From Actinomadura rupiterrae (GTDB lineage: Bacteria; Actinomycetota; Actinomycetes; Streptosporangiales; Streptosporangiaceae), in the NCBI RefSeq assembly GCF_024172125.1, contig NZ_JAMZEA010000005.1:558001-622000 (forward strand): 64,000 bases of DNA, read 5' to 3'. The first letter of the stretch is position 1; each line of letters starts with the position of its first letter. This document shows positions 48,389 to 58,045 of this stretch, piece by piece. A program made the translations under genes and the position numbers. A model generated the notes under the pieces. It saw only the letters and a program-made list of their open reading frames with translations, did no database searches and was not told the origin of the DNA.

Positions 48389-49792
48389 TCAGGAGGCTCC
48401 GGGCGCCCCTCGCCGGGGACCGAACCAGAGGGCGACCTGGACGAGGACGGCAGCCACCAGTGCGACGGCCGCCCAGGTGAACACGCCGGACACGCCTCCG
48501 CCCCCGATGAAGGGGACGAGCAGGACGGCCAGCCCGAGCGAGCCGCCGACGGTGAGCGCGGTCTGCAGGACGCCCGCGGCGACCCCGGCGTACTCGGGCG
48601 GTGCGGTGGTCAGCACGATCATGTTCATCGGGACGATCGCCAGCCCGACGCCCGCGCCCATCAGGACGAGCGCGGGCAGCACGTCCGCCGGGTAGCCGCT
48701 CGCGCCGTCAAGCCGCGTCAGCCAGAGCACCCCGGCGAGGACGACGACGAGGCCGCCCACCGCACGCGTCCGGAGGTCGAACCGCGCGACGTGCTTGGTG
48801 AGCAGCTGGGTGGTGGCGAGCAGCGCGAGCCCGAACGGAAGGATGGCGAGGCCGCTCTCCAGCGCGTTCATGTGCTGCGTGTTCTGCAGGTACTGGACCA
48901 GGTAGACGAGGAACCCCGTGAGGACGGCCGCGAGGAGCAGCAGGCTCAGCACGGCCCCGGCCCGCCGCCGTTCGGCGAAGAGCGCGAGCGGGAGGAGCGG
49001 CTCGGCCGCGCGCCGGTCGAGGAGGAACAGCGCGGCCCACAGCACCGCCGAGACCGCGAGCAGGACGGCCGTCGACGCCTCGCCCCAACCGCGCTCCGCG
49101 GCGTGGACGAGCGAGTACACGGTGGCGGCGAGCGCTCCGGTGGCCAGGACGGCGGACGGGACCCCGAGCGCGCGCGACCGGACGTCCTCGTCGCGGAACC
49201 CGAGCACCCGGACGGCCAGCCCCAGCAGCACGAGTCCCACCGGCACGTTCACCAGCAGGCTCCAGCGCCAGTCGCCCGCCCAGGTCAGCAGCCCGCCGAG
49301 GACCATCCCGGCGGACGCGCCGAGCCCGGTCACCGTCGAGTAGAGCCCGAACGCGCGCTGCCGCCGCTCGCCCTCGGACAGGGTCGCGAGCAGCGCGAGC
49401 CCGGCCGGCCCGGCGAGGGCGGCGCCCGCGCCCTGCCCGACCCGTCCGGCGAGCAGGACCGGCAGGTCCGGCGCGAGCCCCGCCACCAGCGAGGCGGCCA
49501 CGACGAGCGCCACCCCCGACAGGAACACCCGGCGGTGGCCGAGGACGTCGCCGAGGCGCCCGGCGAGCAGCAGCAGCCCGCCGAACGCGAGCAGGAACCC
49601 GTTCGGGACCCACGACGCCGGGGCGACCCCGAGGCCCAGGTCGTCCTGGAGGGCGGGCAGCGCCACGTTCACGACCGTGCCGTCGAGCTGGAGCATGAAC
49701 TCCGCGCCGACGATCGCGGCCAGGGCCAGGGCCCACGCCCGGTCCCCCGCCGTGCCGGACGCCGTGCTGTCCCGAACCGTCTCGGTGCTCAT
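48389..49792 (-). CDS. MFS drug-type exporter
   Basis: 467 residues, about 14 helices, DHA2-like. Motifs: EFMLQLDGTVVNVALPALQDDLGL (helix 1, cited by LDGTVVNVALPAL), GRLGDVLGHRRVFL (motif A), GRVGQGAGAALAGPAGLALL, GASAGMVLGGLLTWAGDWRWSLLVNVPVG. Divergent from a TetR gene with three operator-like sites in between, the classical layout for a repressor-controlled drug exporter. Confidence 0.92.
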   Translation of the reverse strand: MSTETVRDSTASGTAGDRAWALALAAIVGAEFMLQLDGTVVNVALPALQDDLGLGVAPASWVPNGFLLAFGGLLLLAGRLGDVLGHRRVFLSGVALVVAASLVAGLAPDLPVLLAGRVGQGAGAALAGPAGLALLATLSEGERRQRAFGLYSTVTGLGASAGMVLGGLLTWAGDWRWSLLVNVPVGLVLLGLAVRVLGFRDEDVRSRALGVPSAVLATGALAATVYSLVHAAERGWGEASTAVLLAVSAVLWAALFLLDRRAAEPLLPLALFAERRRAGAVLSLLLLAAVLTGFLVYLVQYLQNTQHMNALESGLAILPFGLALLATTQLLTKHVARFDLRTRAVGGLVVVLAGVLWLTRLDGASGYPADVLPALVLMGAGVGLAIVPMNMIVLTTAPPEYAGVAAGVLQTALTVGGSLGLAVLLVPFIGGGGVSGVFTWAAVALVAAVLVQVALWFGPRRGAPGAS

Positions 49793-49813
49793 CGATCCTC
49801 CCGGGGATCAACA

Positions 49814-49894
49814 TGAGGCAGCCTCAGCTTAACAGCCGGGCTAAAGTGAGGGTGCCTCGACTTGGATCCGCCCAGCTAAGCTGAGGTAGCCTCA
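49814..49894. promoter_or_regulatory. Three TetR operator-like palindromes
   Basis: TGAGGCAGCCTCA (49814-49826), TGAGGGTGCCTCG (about 49847-49859) and TGAGGTAGCCTCA (49882-49894). The outer two extend as CAGCTTAAC and GCTAAG in opposite directions, so they mirror one another. They fill the gap between the MFS gene and the TetR gene. Confidence 0.8.
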
Positions 49895-49934
49895 CGTTGT
49901 CAATACCCGACGTCCCGACGCCCACGGAGGACCG

Positions 49935-50525
49935 GTGCCCCACCCGCACATCGCCCAGCGTCCGAAGCGCGCCGACGGGCAGCGCAACTACGACGCGATA
50001 CTCGCCGCCGCCCGCGCCGCGTTCGAGCGCGACGGCGCGGACGCCTCACTGGAGGACATCGCGGCCCGCGCGGACGTGGCGATCGGCACGCTCTACCGGC
50101 ACTTCCCCAGCCGCGCGTCCCTGGTGGAGGCCGCGACCCGGGACGGCCTGGTCTCGCTGGTGAACCGCGCCGAGGCGCTGGGCGCGGGCGGCGACGCGCT
50201 CGGCGCGCTCACGGCCTGGATGGACGACGCGGTGCGGCACTTCAGCACCTTCCGCGGCCTCGTCGGCATCCTCACGCAGAGCATGTACGACGAGGGCACG
50301 CCGTCCCACGAGATGTGCGGCGCGATGCACCGGAGCGGCGCCGAGCTGCTGCGCGCGGCGCAGGCGGCCGGCGCGATCCGCCCGGACCTGACCGCGACCG
50401 AGCTGTTCGACCTGCTCACCGCCGCCGCCTGGGTCCGCGAGAACGCCACGCCGGACCACGACGGCAGCACCCGCTTCCTGAGCCTCGCCCTCGAAGGGCT
50501 GAAGGTGCGGCCCGGCGCGTCCTGA
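49935..50525 (+). CDS. TetR-family repressor
   Basis: 196 residues. HTH at about 15-60 (NYDAILAAARAAFERDGADASLEDIAARADVAIGTLYRHFPSRASLV, seen by IAARADVAIGTLYRHFPSR). The C-terminal ligand domain resembles the SACE_7040-like group. GTG start with GGAGG upstream. Expected to repress the MFS exporter and itself through the palindromes upstream. Confidence 0.92.
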   Translation: MPHPHIAQRPKRADGQRNYDAILAAARAAFERDGADASLEDIAARADVAIGTLYRHFPSRASLVEAATRDGLVSLVNRAEALGAGGDALGALTAWMDDAVRHFSTFRGLVGILTQSMYDEGTPSHEMCGAMHRSGAELLRAAQAAGAIRPDLTATELFDLLTAAAWVRENATPDHDGSTRFLSLALEGLKVRPGAS

Positions 50526-50544
50526 CGATCGGGCCCGCCCGGCG

Positions 50545-51000
50545 TCAGGAGAGGTCGAAGCAGCCGTCGAAGCGCCAGAGGGGGTTGGTGACGTTCGCGC
50601 CGTCCGAGGCGGTGAGCGTGGGCGTGCCGTTCAGGTCGGACGGGCCGTCGCCGTCGGCGGTGTAGCAGCCGTTCGCCTGGACGTGCAGCTGGTAGTTCGC
50701 GGACGCGGTGATCGCCGGGCCCGCGTTGAACCAGGTCAGCGTGCACGTCCAGTCGTCGCCCGCACCGCGCGTGGACGCGTTCGGGCCCGTCCCCCGGGCG
50801 CAGTCGGCGCGGGCCTTGACCGAGGCGACCGCGACCTTCCGTCCGCGCAGCTGCTGCTGCAGGACGTACAGGTTCGCGAAGGTCGGCGCGACGGCGGCGT
50901 TGACCCGGTCGCGGGTGACACCGGTCGTGTCGCAACCGGCGGCGCCGAGCAGGGCCAGGGCCGTCACGGCGAGGGCGAGAGTGCGGCGCACGGCGGTCAT
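50545..51000 (-). CDS. Predicted lipoprotein
   Basis: 151 residues. Signal with lipobox LGAAGC (Cys23), then NAAVAPTFANLYVLQQQLRG and a small beta-rich domain with four Cys (DCARG, WTCTL, GCYTADGDG, DGCFDLS). No family recognised. The ATG overlaps the stop of the ABC-2 permease gene (ATGA), so it belongs to the exporter operon and is likely its extracytoplasmic partner. Confidence 0.8.
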   Translation of the reverse strand: MTAVRRTLALAVTALALLGAAGCDTTGVTRDRVNAAVAPTFANLYVLQQQLRGRKVAVASVKARADCARGTGPNASTRGAGDDWTCTLTWFNAGPAITASANYQLHVQANGCYTADGDGPSDLNGTPTLTASDGANVTNPLWRFDGCFDLS

Positions 51001-51869
51001 CCTCCGGTGATGTCGCGGCGGCGGAGCAGCGCGTACGCGCCGCCGACGCACAGGACCAGGTAGCCCGCGCTGACGGCCGCGCCCCACAGCAGCGGGCCGC
51101 GGAACGGCGGGTCGGTGAACAGGCCGTGCCAGGCGCCGAACGGCGTGGTGAGCAGCAGCGTCCGGACCGGGACGGGCAGGTCGGCCATCGAGCCGAGCTG
51201 CATCAGCAGGCCGATCACGACCGGGCCGCCGATGCCGAGCGCGCCGTTGCGGCCCGCGACCGACAGCAGCAGACCGAGGCCGGTGAAGGCGAGCACCGGC
51301 GGCAGCACCGACGCCCAGCTCGCCAGCACCAGCGCGGTGGCGTGGCCGGGCGCGAGCAGCGTGCCGGACAGCCCGACGAGCGGCTGGTGGCCGACCATCA
51401 GCACGCCCGCGACCAGGCTGGACGCCCCGAGCAGGACGGTCACGACCACGCCGTAGGTCAGGGCGGCGAGCGTCTTGCCCGCGAAGATCTGCCCGCGCGA
51501 GCGGGACCGGGTCAGGATCGTCCGCCAGGTGCCGTGCCGGTCCTCGCAGGCGAAGATGTCCCCGGCGACGACGCTGGTGAGCGCGGGCAGCGCCCACTGC
51601 CCGGCGAACCCGAGCACCACGAGCGGGACGGCGAAGCCGCTGTCGTGCACCCAGCGCCCGAACAGCGTGTCCTGCGGCGTCGTGGTCTGCATCTTCAGCG
51701 CGGCGACGAACAGAAACGGCGCGAGGACGCAGGCGAGCACGACCAGCCTCGTCCGGACCTGCCGGACGAGCTTGGCCGCCTCCCACCGGTACACGACCAG
51801 CGTCCCGCCGCGAACGGCGGCGGCCGGGGCAGGGCGGACGGCCGCACCCGCCGTGTCCAGTGCGGTCAT
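50997..51869 (-). CDS. ABC-2 type permease
   Basis: 290 residues with six predicted membrane segments (LVVLACVLAPFLFVAAL, VPLVVLGFAGQWALPAL and others) and a cytoplasmic turn EDRHGTWRTILTRSRSRGQIFAGK typical of ABC-2 exporters. Overlaps the ATPase stop (ATGA). Exported substrate unknown. Confidence 0.88.
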   Translation of the reverse strand: MTALDTAGAAVRPAPAAAVRGGTLVVYRWEAAKLVRQVRTRLVVLACVLAPFLFVAALKMQTTTPQDTLFGRWVHDSGFAVPLVVLGFAGQWALPALTSVVAGDIFACEDRHGTWRTILTRSRSRGQIFAGKTLAALTYGVVVTVLLGASSLVAGVLMVGHQPLVGLSGTLLAPGHATALVLASWASVLPPVLAFTGLGLLLSVAGRNGALGIGGPVVIGLLMQLGSMADLPVPVRTLLLTTPFGAWHGLFTDPPFRGPLLWGAAVSAGYLVLCVGGAYALLRRRDITGG

Positions 51870-52858
51870 CCCGGCACCTTCTCCAGAGTCGGTTCGGCGG
51901 CGGTCGCGGCGTCCGCCGGCCCGCCGCCGGTGAGGTCGAAGAACAGCGACTTCAGCGCGGACGTGCGGAGCGCCAGCGTCCGCACGGCGATCCCGGCGCG
52001 GCCGAGCGCGATCACGTACTCGTCCAGCCGCTCCCGCGCGGCCCGCACCGACAGCGCCTCACCGTCCGCCTCGCGAGCGACCACCAGCCCGTCCGAGGAC
52101 GTGGCGACGTCCAGGGCCTTCTCGTCGTCGGACGTGGTGAGGAGGAACTCGGGGGCCGGGGCGCGGTCGCGGAGCTCGGCCATCGTGCCGTCGAAGGCGG
52201 CGCGGCCCGCGTGCATGATGGTGACGTCGTCGCAGAGGCCCTCGACCTCGTCCATGTCGTGGCTGCTCAGCAGCACCGCGACACCGTCGCCGGCGAGCCG
52301 CCGCACGAGGGCCGCGACGTCCCGCATGCCGGCCGGGTCGAGGCCGCTGGTCGGCTCGTCCAGGATCAGCAGGCGCGGGTCGCGCAGCAGCGACGCGGCG
52401 ATGCCGAGCCGCTGCCGCATGCCGACCGAGTAGCCGCCGACCTTGGCCTTCGCCGCGTCGCCGAGCCCGGAGACCTCCAGCGCCGACGCGATCCGGGAGC
52501 GGGCGTCGCCGCCGTCCAGGCCCGCGAGGAGTTCGAGGTTGGCGCGTCCGGTCAGGTACGGGTAGAAGCGCGGCGCCTCGACGAACCCGGCGACGCCGTC
52601 GCGGGCGCGGGCACCGTGCTCGCCGTGCGTGCGCCCGAACAGCCGGAGGGTCCCGGCGTCCGGGCGGACGAGGCCGAGCAGCATCGACAGCAGCGTCGTC
52701 TTCCCGGCGCCGTTGGGTCCGACGAGGCCGTGCACCCGGCCGGGCCCGACCGTGAGGTCGAGCCCGGCCACGGCGACGGCGCCGTCGAAGCGGCGGGCGA
52801 GCCCGCGCGCTTCGACGGCCGCCGCCACCGCGGGCGCCTCGGAGGAGGCGTCAGCCAT
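51866..52858 (-). CDS. ABC transporter ATPase (exporter type)
   Basis: 330 residues. Walker A GPNGAGKTT, signature YSVGMRQRLG, Walker B LLILDEPTSGLDP, switch His in LLSSHDMDE. The C-terminal ~90 residues form the accessory domain usual for CcmA/BcrA-like ATPases. Start overlaps the end of the upstream phosphoesterase gene by 8 nt, so four genes (phosphoesterase, ATPase, permease, lipoprotein) form one operon. Confidence 0.92.
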   Translation of the reverse strand: MADASSEAPAVAAAVEARGLARRFDGAVAVAGLDLTVGPGRVHGLVGPNGAGKTTLLSMLLGLVRPDAGTLRLFGRTHGEHGARARDGVAGFVEAPRFYPYLTGRANLELLAGLDGGDARSRIASALEVSGLGDAAKAKVGGYSVGMRQRLGIAASLLRDPRLLILDEPTSGLDPAGMRDVAALVRRLAGDGVAVLLSSHDMDEVEGLCDDVTIMHAGRAAFDGTMAELRDRAPAPEFLLTTSDDEKALDVATSSDGLVVAREADGEALSVRAARERLDEYVIALGRAGIAVRTLALRTSALKSLFFDLTGGGPADAATAAEPTLEKVPG

Positions 52859-55619
52859 GGTGCGGAACCTGCGCCCGGTTGCGCGGCAGGTCGGTGTCGC
52901 CGGTGCTCTGCGGGACGTTCTGCGGGAACCTCGCGAGCACCTCGTCCGGCGTCATGACCTTGGTGTCGCCCGGGTAGGGGCGCTTCCAGCCGGTGCTGGC
53001 GTACCAGGTCAGGCGGTTGAACGGGGCGAACGCGAGGTTGTCCTCGGACTTGAAGTCCTGCTTCTGCGACCAGGTCAGCCAGGCCTTCTGCACGGGGTCG
53101 CTGACCTGCGCCGCCGACTTGTTCATGGTGTCGAGCGGGATCTGGTTCGGCACCGCCGAGTACGGCGTGAAGTCCGGCTTGTCGGTGAACGCGCCGAACA
53201 TCGGCACCGCGGCGAGGTCGAGCTGGTTCATCGGCGGCAGGCCGAGGATCTGCTCGATCGTCCGGGTCACGTTGAGCTGGCTGTAGTAGGTGTGGTCGAC
53301 CGCGCCGCGCTTGGCGTACGGGCTGGCGATCATGGTGACGTTGCGGTGCCCGTCCACGTGGTCGACGCCGTTCTGGGAGTCGTCCTCAATGACGAAGACC
53401 GCGCTGTCCTTCCAGAACTTCGAGTGCGAGATCGAGTCGATGATCCGGCCGGTGGCCAGGTCGTTGTCGGCGACCATCGCGGACGGCGTCGGGAAGCCGG
53501 GGCTGACGCCGTTGGTGTGATCGTCCATGACCCAGAGCATGTTCAGCGCCGGGAGCTTGCCGCTCTTCTCATAGCCGGCCAAGTCGCGCTGGAAGATGTC
53601 GGCGCGGTACTGGTCCGGGATGAGCGTCTGGAACTGCGGGAAGTCCGGCGAGAGAATCTTGCTGAGGGACGGCACGTCGGTCTTGGTGGTGCAGGTGCCC
53701 ATCGGGATGTGCAGGTCGCCCTGCGCCTTGCCCTCAAGGATCTTGGAGTCCTGGTACCACTGCTGCCACGTGCCGGGGCAGTCCTTGCCGTCCTTGGTGT
53801 TGAACCACTCGGCGTACTCGCCCCAGACCTTGGCGTCCAGGCCGTGCGCCCGCGCGTTGTCCCAGAGGAACCCCGACTTGGGGTAGACCATCGCGTCCGG
53901 CTGGCCGTAGTCGCGGACGTAGTTGGCGTACGACCGCTCCAGGTAGTCGTTGACGAACCCGGCGTCGAGCCAGGTGTGGCCGGACGCGGAGTTGGTGCCG
54001 TCCGAGTACAGGTTGTCGATCAGCGGGAACCGGGACGCGAGCGCGTGCGCGTTCGGCGTGGTCTTCGCGCCGAACTGCGCCAGCTCCGGCTTGCCGTTGC
54101 CGCGCGGGTCGTCGCCGAACACCTGGTCGTAGGTCCGGTTCTCGCGGACGATCACGAACACGTGCTTGATCTTGGACGGCGAGCCGGTGCGGACCGGCAC
54201 GGCGACCGGCGCGGCGCCGCGCGAGCCCTTGCGGTTGCGCTGCCGCAGGCCGTTCCACTGGTTGTTCGCGAACACCTTGGCGGTGTAGGCCGCCATCTCC
54301 TTCGGGGACGGCTTGTCGATCAGCCCGACCGTGCCGACGTCGGCGTAGACCTGGCGTCCGGTGGCCGGGTTGGTGCCGGGGCCCTGGCTGATCGTCCGGT
54401 CCGGGCCGAGCGCGCCGACGCCGGCCTGGCTCGCGACGACCAGCTTGCCGAGCGCGGCGTCCCAGTGGAGCGTTCCCGGGTACCAGCCGGTCGGGATCAG
54501 GCCGTCGAACGCGGGCTCGCGGTGGCCGCCCGCGTACTGGTAGACCGCCACCGCGTTGTCGCGGCCGAGGCTGACCGCCAGGTGCGTGGAGTCGAGGAAC
54601 TCCAGCGCGTTGGGCGAGCTGCCGTACGGCTGGCCGGGCAGCGGGTTCACGTTGAACGTCCGGGCGACGCGTCCGTGGACGGTGTCGAGCACCGAGACGG
54701 TGTCGTCGCTGGAGTTGGTGACCAGCACCTCGCCGCCGTGCGCGAGCAGGCTGGACGGGTCGAGCCCGACCTTGTAGTGCCGCACGACCTTGCCGGACTC
54801 GATGTCGACCTCGGAGACGGTGCCGCTGTTCGCGCGGCCGTCGCGGCGGTCGGCGACCACCGGCGAGTCGTAGCTGAGGTTGGTGTGGTCGCCCGCGGTC
54901 GGGACGCGCCCGCCCTCGTTGCTGACGAACGCGTGCTGCCCCACGACGACCACGTCACGCGGCGCGACGCCGACCTTGGTGGGCGCGCCGAACGTGTTCG
55001 TCGCCGGGTCGAGGACCGCGATCCGGTCCCAGCCGCTGAGCGCGACGACGATGCGCTTGCCGTCCGGGGCCCAGGCGAGGCCGTTCGGGAGGGGCTGCGC
55101 GGCGCTGCCGTCCGGACCCTTCGGCACGGACGCGTCGGCCGGGATCGCGACGACGGCGGGCGCGCTGAGCGTGCCGTCCGCCGCGACCGCGAAGCGCAGG
55201 ATGTTCTTGGACTGGGTGGCCCACAGCGTCCCGCCGTCGCGCGAGTACAGCAGGCCGGTCACGCCGACGTTGCCGCTGCCCGTGCCCTTCGGCGGGGTGT
55301 ACTGCTGGAGCACCTTGTGGTTCACCAGGTCGACGACGGTGAACAGGCCGCTGCCGGACTTGGTGAGGTCGACGGCGGTCCTGCCGTCGGGGCGGACGGC
55401 CAGGTCCATCGGCCGTCCGGACTGCTCGATGCTCACCCCGGCGGGGGTGACGTACTGGTTGTTCGAGGTGAGGACGGAACCGTCCGACTGACGGCCCACC
55501 AGGTGGTCGGTCAGCGGCTTGTTCGCGCCCCCGGCGCCGGCCGCGTACGCGGCGGACGACACCGCGAGCACGGCGGCCGCCGTGCCGAGGAGGGGGAGGG
55601 GGAGGGACTTCCGGCGCAT
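52851..55619 (-). CDS. Secreted beta-propeller/phosphoesterase fusion
   Basis: 922 residues. Signal peptide (LLGTAAAVLAVSSAAYAA). Residues about 40-430 are a YncE-like beta-propeller (repeated NGLAWAPDGKRIVVALSGWD, VSVLDTVHGRVARTFNV). Residues about 500-860 are an alkaline-phosphatase-like phosphoesterase: IKHVFVIVRENRTYDQVFGD (metal Asp/Thr region), SGHTWLDAG, VMDDHTNG, AVFVIEDDSQNGVDHVDGHR. Should hydrolyse an extracytoplasmic phosphate ester. ATG at 55619 starts at the signal peptide; 35 more residues in frame do not look like one. The first gene of the ABC-2 operon. Confidence 0.9.
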   Translation of the reverse strand: MRRKSLPLPLLGTAAAVLAVSSAAYAAGAGGANKPLTDHLVGRQSDGSVLTSNNQYVTPAGVSIEQSGRPMDLAVRPDGRTAVDLTKSGSGLFTVVDLVNHKVLQQYTPPKGTGSGNVGVTGLLYSRDGGTLWATQSKNILRFAVAADGTLSAPAVVAIPADASVPKGPDGSAAQPLPNGLAWAPDGKRIVVALSGWDRIAVLDPATNTFGAPTKVGVAPRDVVVVGQHAFVSNEGGRVPTAGDHTNLSYDSPVVADRRDGRANSGTVSEVDIESGKVVRHYKVGLDPSSLLAHGGEVLVTNSSDDTVSVLDTVHGRVARTFNVNPLPGQPYGSSPNALEFLDSTHLAVSLGRDNAVAVYQYAGGHREPAFDGLIPTGWYPGTLHWDAALGKLVVASQAGVGALGPDRTISQGPGTNPATGRQVYADVGTVGLIDKPSPKEMAAYTAKVFANNQWNGLRQRNRKGSRGAAPVAVPVRTGSPSKIKHVFVIVRENRTYDQVFGDDPRGNGKPELAQFGAKTTPNAHALASRFPLIDNLYSDGTNSASGHTWLDAGFVNDYLERSYANYVRDYGQPDAMVYPKSGFLWDNARAHGLDAKVWGEYAEWFNTKDGKDCPGTWQQWYQDSKILEGKAQGDLHIPMGTCTTKTDVPSLSKILSPDFPQFQTLIPDQYRADIFQRDLAGYEKSGKLPALNMLWVMDDHTNGVSPGFPTPSAMVADNDLATGRIIDSISHSKFWKDSAVFVIEDDSQNGVDHVDGHRNVTMIASPYAKRGAVDHTYYSQLNVTRTIEQILGLPPMNQLDLAAVPMFGAFTDKPDFTPYSAVPNQIPLDTMNKSAAQVSDPVQKAWLTWSQKQDFKSEDNLAFAPFNRLTWYASTGWKRPYPGDTKVMTPDEVLARFPQNVPQSTGDTDLPRNRAQVPHHG

Positions 55620-55735
55620 CAGGGCCTCCGGATCAAGGACGGATTGCCCCGCGAAGGTAGACCCGCCCCCGGCACCCCGGGCGCAACGGGACATGAACCC
55701 CCCGTGAACTCCCCCACACGCCGCGGAAGGTGGCA

Positions 55736-55812
55736 AATCCCCCAGCGGCTCCCGCAGCGGCTCCCGCGGCTCCCGCAGCGGCTCCCGCGGCTGCCGCGGC
55801 GGCGGCCGCCTC
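55736..55812. repeat. GCGGCTCCCG repeat upstream of the kinase gene
   Basis: CGGCTCCCGCAG and CGGCTCCCG units alternate, then run into GGCGGCGGCC. Read in frame with the kinase they would give a poly-Ala/Pro N-terminus, but the kinase domain starts later. Probably non-coding slippage sequence in the divergent promoter region. Confidence 0.6.
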
Positions 55813-55837
55813 CAAACGAACGATATTGTCCCTTTGC

Positions 55838-57958
55838 ATGGAGTCGTTGGGACCGGAAGATCCGGAAATGGTCGGCCCTTATCGGGTGACCGGCCGCCTG
55901 GGAGCGGGCGGCATGGGCCGCGTGTACCTGGCCGAAACCCCCGCCGGACGCCGGGTCGCGGTCAAGGTGATCCGGTCCGAGCACGCCGCCGACCCGAACT
56001 TCCGCGCCCGGTTCGCGCGCGAGGTCGAGGCGGCGCGGAAGGTGAACGACTTCTACACCGCGTCCGTCGTGGACGCCGACCCTGCGGCCGAGGCGCCGTG
56101 GATGGCGACCGCCTACGTGCCCGGGCCCTCCCTGCACGCGCTCGTCGCCGATCAGGGCGCGCTGCCGCCCGAACGCGTCCGCGCGCTCGGGGCCGGCCTC
56201 GCCGAGGGGCTCGCGGCGATCCACTCGTCCGGGCTGGTGCACCGCGACCTCAAGCCGGGCAACATCATCGTCGCCGAGGACGGCCCGCGCATCATCGACT
56301 TCGGCATCGCCCGCGCGCTCGACGCGAGCGCGATGACCGCCACCGGCGCCGTCATCGGCACCCTCGCCTACATGTCCCCCGAGCAGATCGAGGCGGACGA
56401 GGTGGGCCCGCCCAGCGACGTGTTCTCGCTCGGCGGCGTGCTCGCCTTCGCCGCGACCGGGCGCGGGCCGTTCGAGGCGTCCAGCCCGGGCGCGATCGTG
56501 CACCGCGTCGTCAGCCGCGACCCGGATCTGGACGGCGTCGAACCGTCCCTCGCCGCGGCCCTCGCGCAGTGCCTCGCCAAGGACCCCGCGTCCCGTCCCA
56601 CCGCCGCCCAACTCCTGGCCGCCCTCCGCACCGACCCGGCCGCGGACACCCCGCAGCCGGTCTCCATCCAACCGTCCCCACCTGCGCGAACCCCGGAAGC
56701 CGCCGTCCCCGCGCAAGTCGCGCCCCCTCCCCCTGCCGTGGGGGTGCCGCCCGCTGCGCCCGGGCCCCAGACGATCGAGCGGCAGGGGGCGCCGGCGACG
56801 ATGCCCGGCGGGCCGGTGCGCCCGCCCGCCGTGCCGCCGCTGCCCGGAGGCCCCGGACGCCCCGGACCGACGCCGCAGCAGGTCAAGCGGCGCGCGGTGC
56901 TCGCGGCGATGGCCGGGACGCTGGTCGCGGGCGGCGCGGCCGTCCTCGGCTGGAGCGAGTTCTCAGGCGACGGGGGCGGCGGGGCGCTGCGCGGCGCGAC
57001 GGGCGCGTTCAAGAAGGCGTCCGGGTTCGGCGAGGGCGATCCGTCCGGGGCGCCGTTCCAGAAGCTGGAGGGCCTGCCGAAGGTCTACGAGTGGCGCTCG
57101 ACGGTCTTCTCCCCCGATGGGAAGTACCTGGCCGCGGCCGGCTGGACGTCCGGCAACGAGATCGCGATAGCCGTCTACGACAACGCGAACATGAAGCTGC
57201 TCTACCAGTTCGGCGGCGGCAAGGACGGCGTGAACGTCCTGGCCTTCGACGCGACCGGCACGGAGCTGGGCGCGGGTTGCGCGGACGGGACGGTCCGGCT
57301 CTTCGACATCCGCAACGGCGCGCCCACGCTCACGCTCAAGGGCCCCAAGAACCGCGCGATGGGCCTGACCTTCTCGTTCGGGAACGGGGTCGCCGCCGGG
57401 GCCACGGACGGGGGCTGGCTCTGGCGGGACGGGCGCCTGGTGACCCGGCTCGAACGGAAGGCGAAGTACGCGGGCGAGCTGTACTCCGTCGTCTACGACC
57501 ACAAGACCGAGACCTTGATCACAGCCGGGGCCGACGACAGGCTCCGCTTCTACGACGGCGAGACCGGGAAGTCCAAGGGCGAGGTGGGGACGGTCTCGGC
57601 GACCGACCTCGCGGTCTCTCCGGACGGCTCGCTGCTCGCGGTCGCCGAGTACGGGGCCTACGGCGACCAGCGGAACGTCGTCCGGCTGCGGGACCTGAAC
57701 ACCCGGCAGGTGATCGGCGATCTCCAGGGCCACAAGAGCGTGACCAGCGTCGCCTTCTCCGGCGACGGCAAGCGCCTCGTCAGCGCGGGCGACGACGGCG
57801 GCGAGAACGGCACGATCCGGATCTGGGACGTGGCGTCCAGGACCGAGCTGAAGAAGCTCACCACGCCCTTCCACTGCATGGACGCGAACCTCGACTGGTC
57901 GGGCACCCGGATGATCAGCGGGGGCGCCGCCCAGCCCGTCCTCTGGACCAGCCTCTAG
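55838..57958 (+). CDS. Ser/Thr protein kinase with WD40-like sensor
   Basis: 706 residues. Kinase domain 13-265: GAGGMGRVYLAE (Gly loop), VAVKVI (Lys), VHRDLKPGNIIV, DFGIARALD, GTLAYMSPEQ, all catalytic residues present. Pro-rich linker (275-345), one membrane segment (about 352-372, AVLAAMAGTLVAGGAAVLGW), then an extracytoplasmic WD40/PQQ-type propeller of about six blades (STVFSPDGKYLAAAG, TSVAFSGDGKRLVSAGDD). ATG at 55838 gives a start just before the kinase fold; the frame is open upstream through a repeat. Sensor kinase of unknown stimulus. Confidence 0.92.
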   Translation: MESLGPEDPEMVGPYRVTGRLGAGGMGRVYLAETPAGRRVAVKVIRSEHAADPNFRARFAREVEAARKVNDFYTASVVDADPAAEAPWMATAYVPGPSLHALVADQGALPPERVRALGAGLAEGLAAIHSSGLVHRDLKPGNIIVAEDGPRIIDFGIARALDASAMTATGAVIGTLAYMSPEQIEADEVGPPSDVFSLGGVLAFAATGRGPFEASSPGAIVHRVVSRDPDLDGVEPSLAAALAQCLAKDPASRPTAAQLLAALRTDPAADTPQPVSIQPSPPARTPEAAVPAQVAPPPPAVGVPPAAPGPQTIERQGAPATMPGGPVRPPAVPPLPGGPGRPGPTPQQVKRRAVLAAMAGTLVAGGAAVLGWSEFSGDGGGGALRGATGAFKKASGFGEGDPSGAPFQKLEGLPKVYEWRSTVFSPDGKYLAAAGWTSGNEIAIAVYDNANMKLLYQFGGGKDGVNVLAFDATGTELGAGCADGTVRLFDIRNGAPTLTLKGPKNRAMGLTFSFGNGVAAGATDGGWLWRDGRLVTRLERKAKYAGELYSVVYDHKTETLITAGADDRLRFYDGETGKSKGEVGTVSATDLAVSPDGSLLAVAEYGAYGDQRNVVRLRDLNTRQVIGDLQGHKSVTSVAFSGDGKRLVSAGDDGGENGTIRIWDVASRTELKKLTTPFHCMDANLDWSGTRMISGGAAQPVLWTSL

Positions 57959-58045
57959 ACCCCTCGCACAAGCCCCAGTCCAGGCCGTCAACCAGGCTTT
58001 CCCGCCCCCGGCAGCGAAGTCGGGGGAGGTTTTCCGCGCCAGGCG

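Noticed and set aside
55730..55837. Poly-Ala N-terminus of the Ser/Thr kinase
   Set aside because: The repeat is read in frame, but the kinase fold begins just after ATG 55838 and the upstream part looks like slipped promoter DNA.
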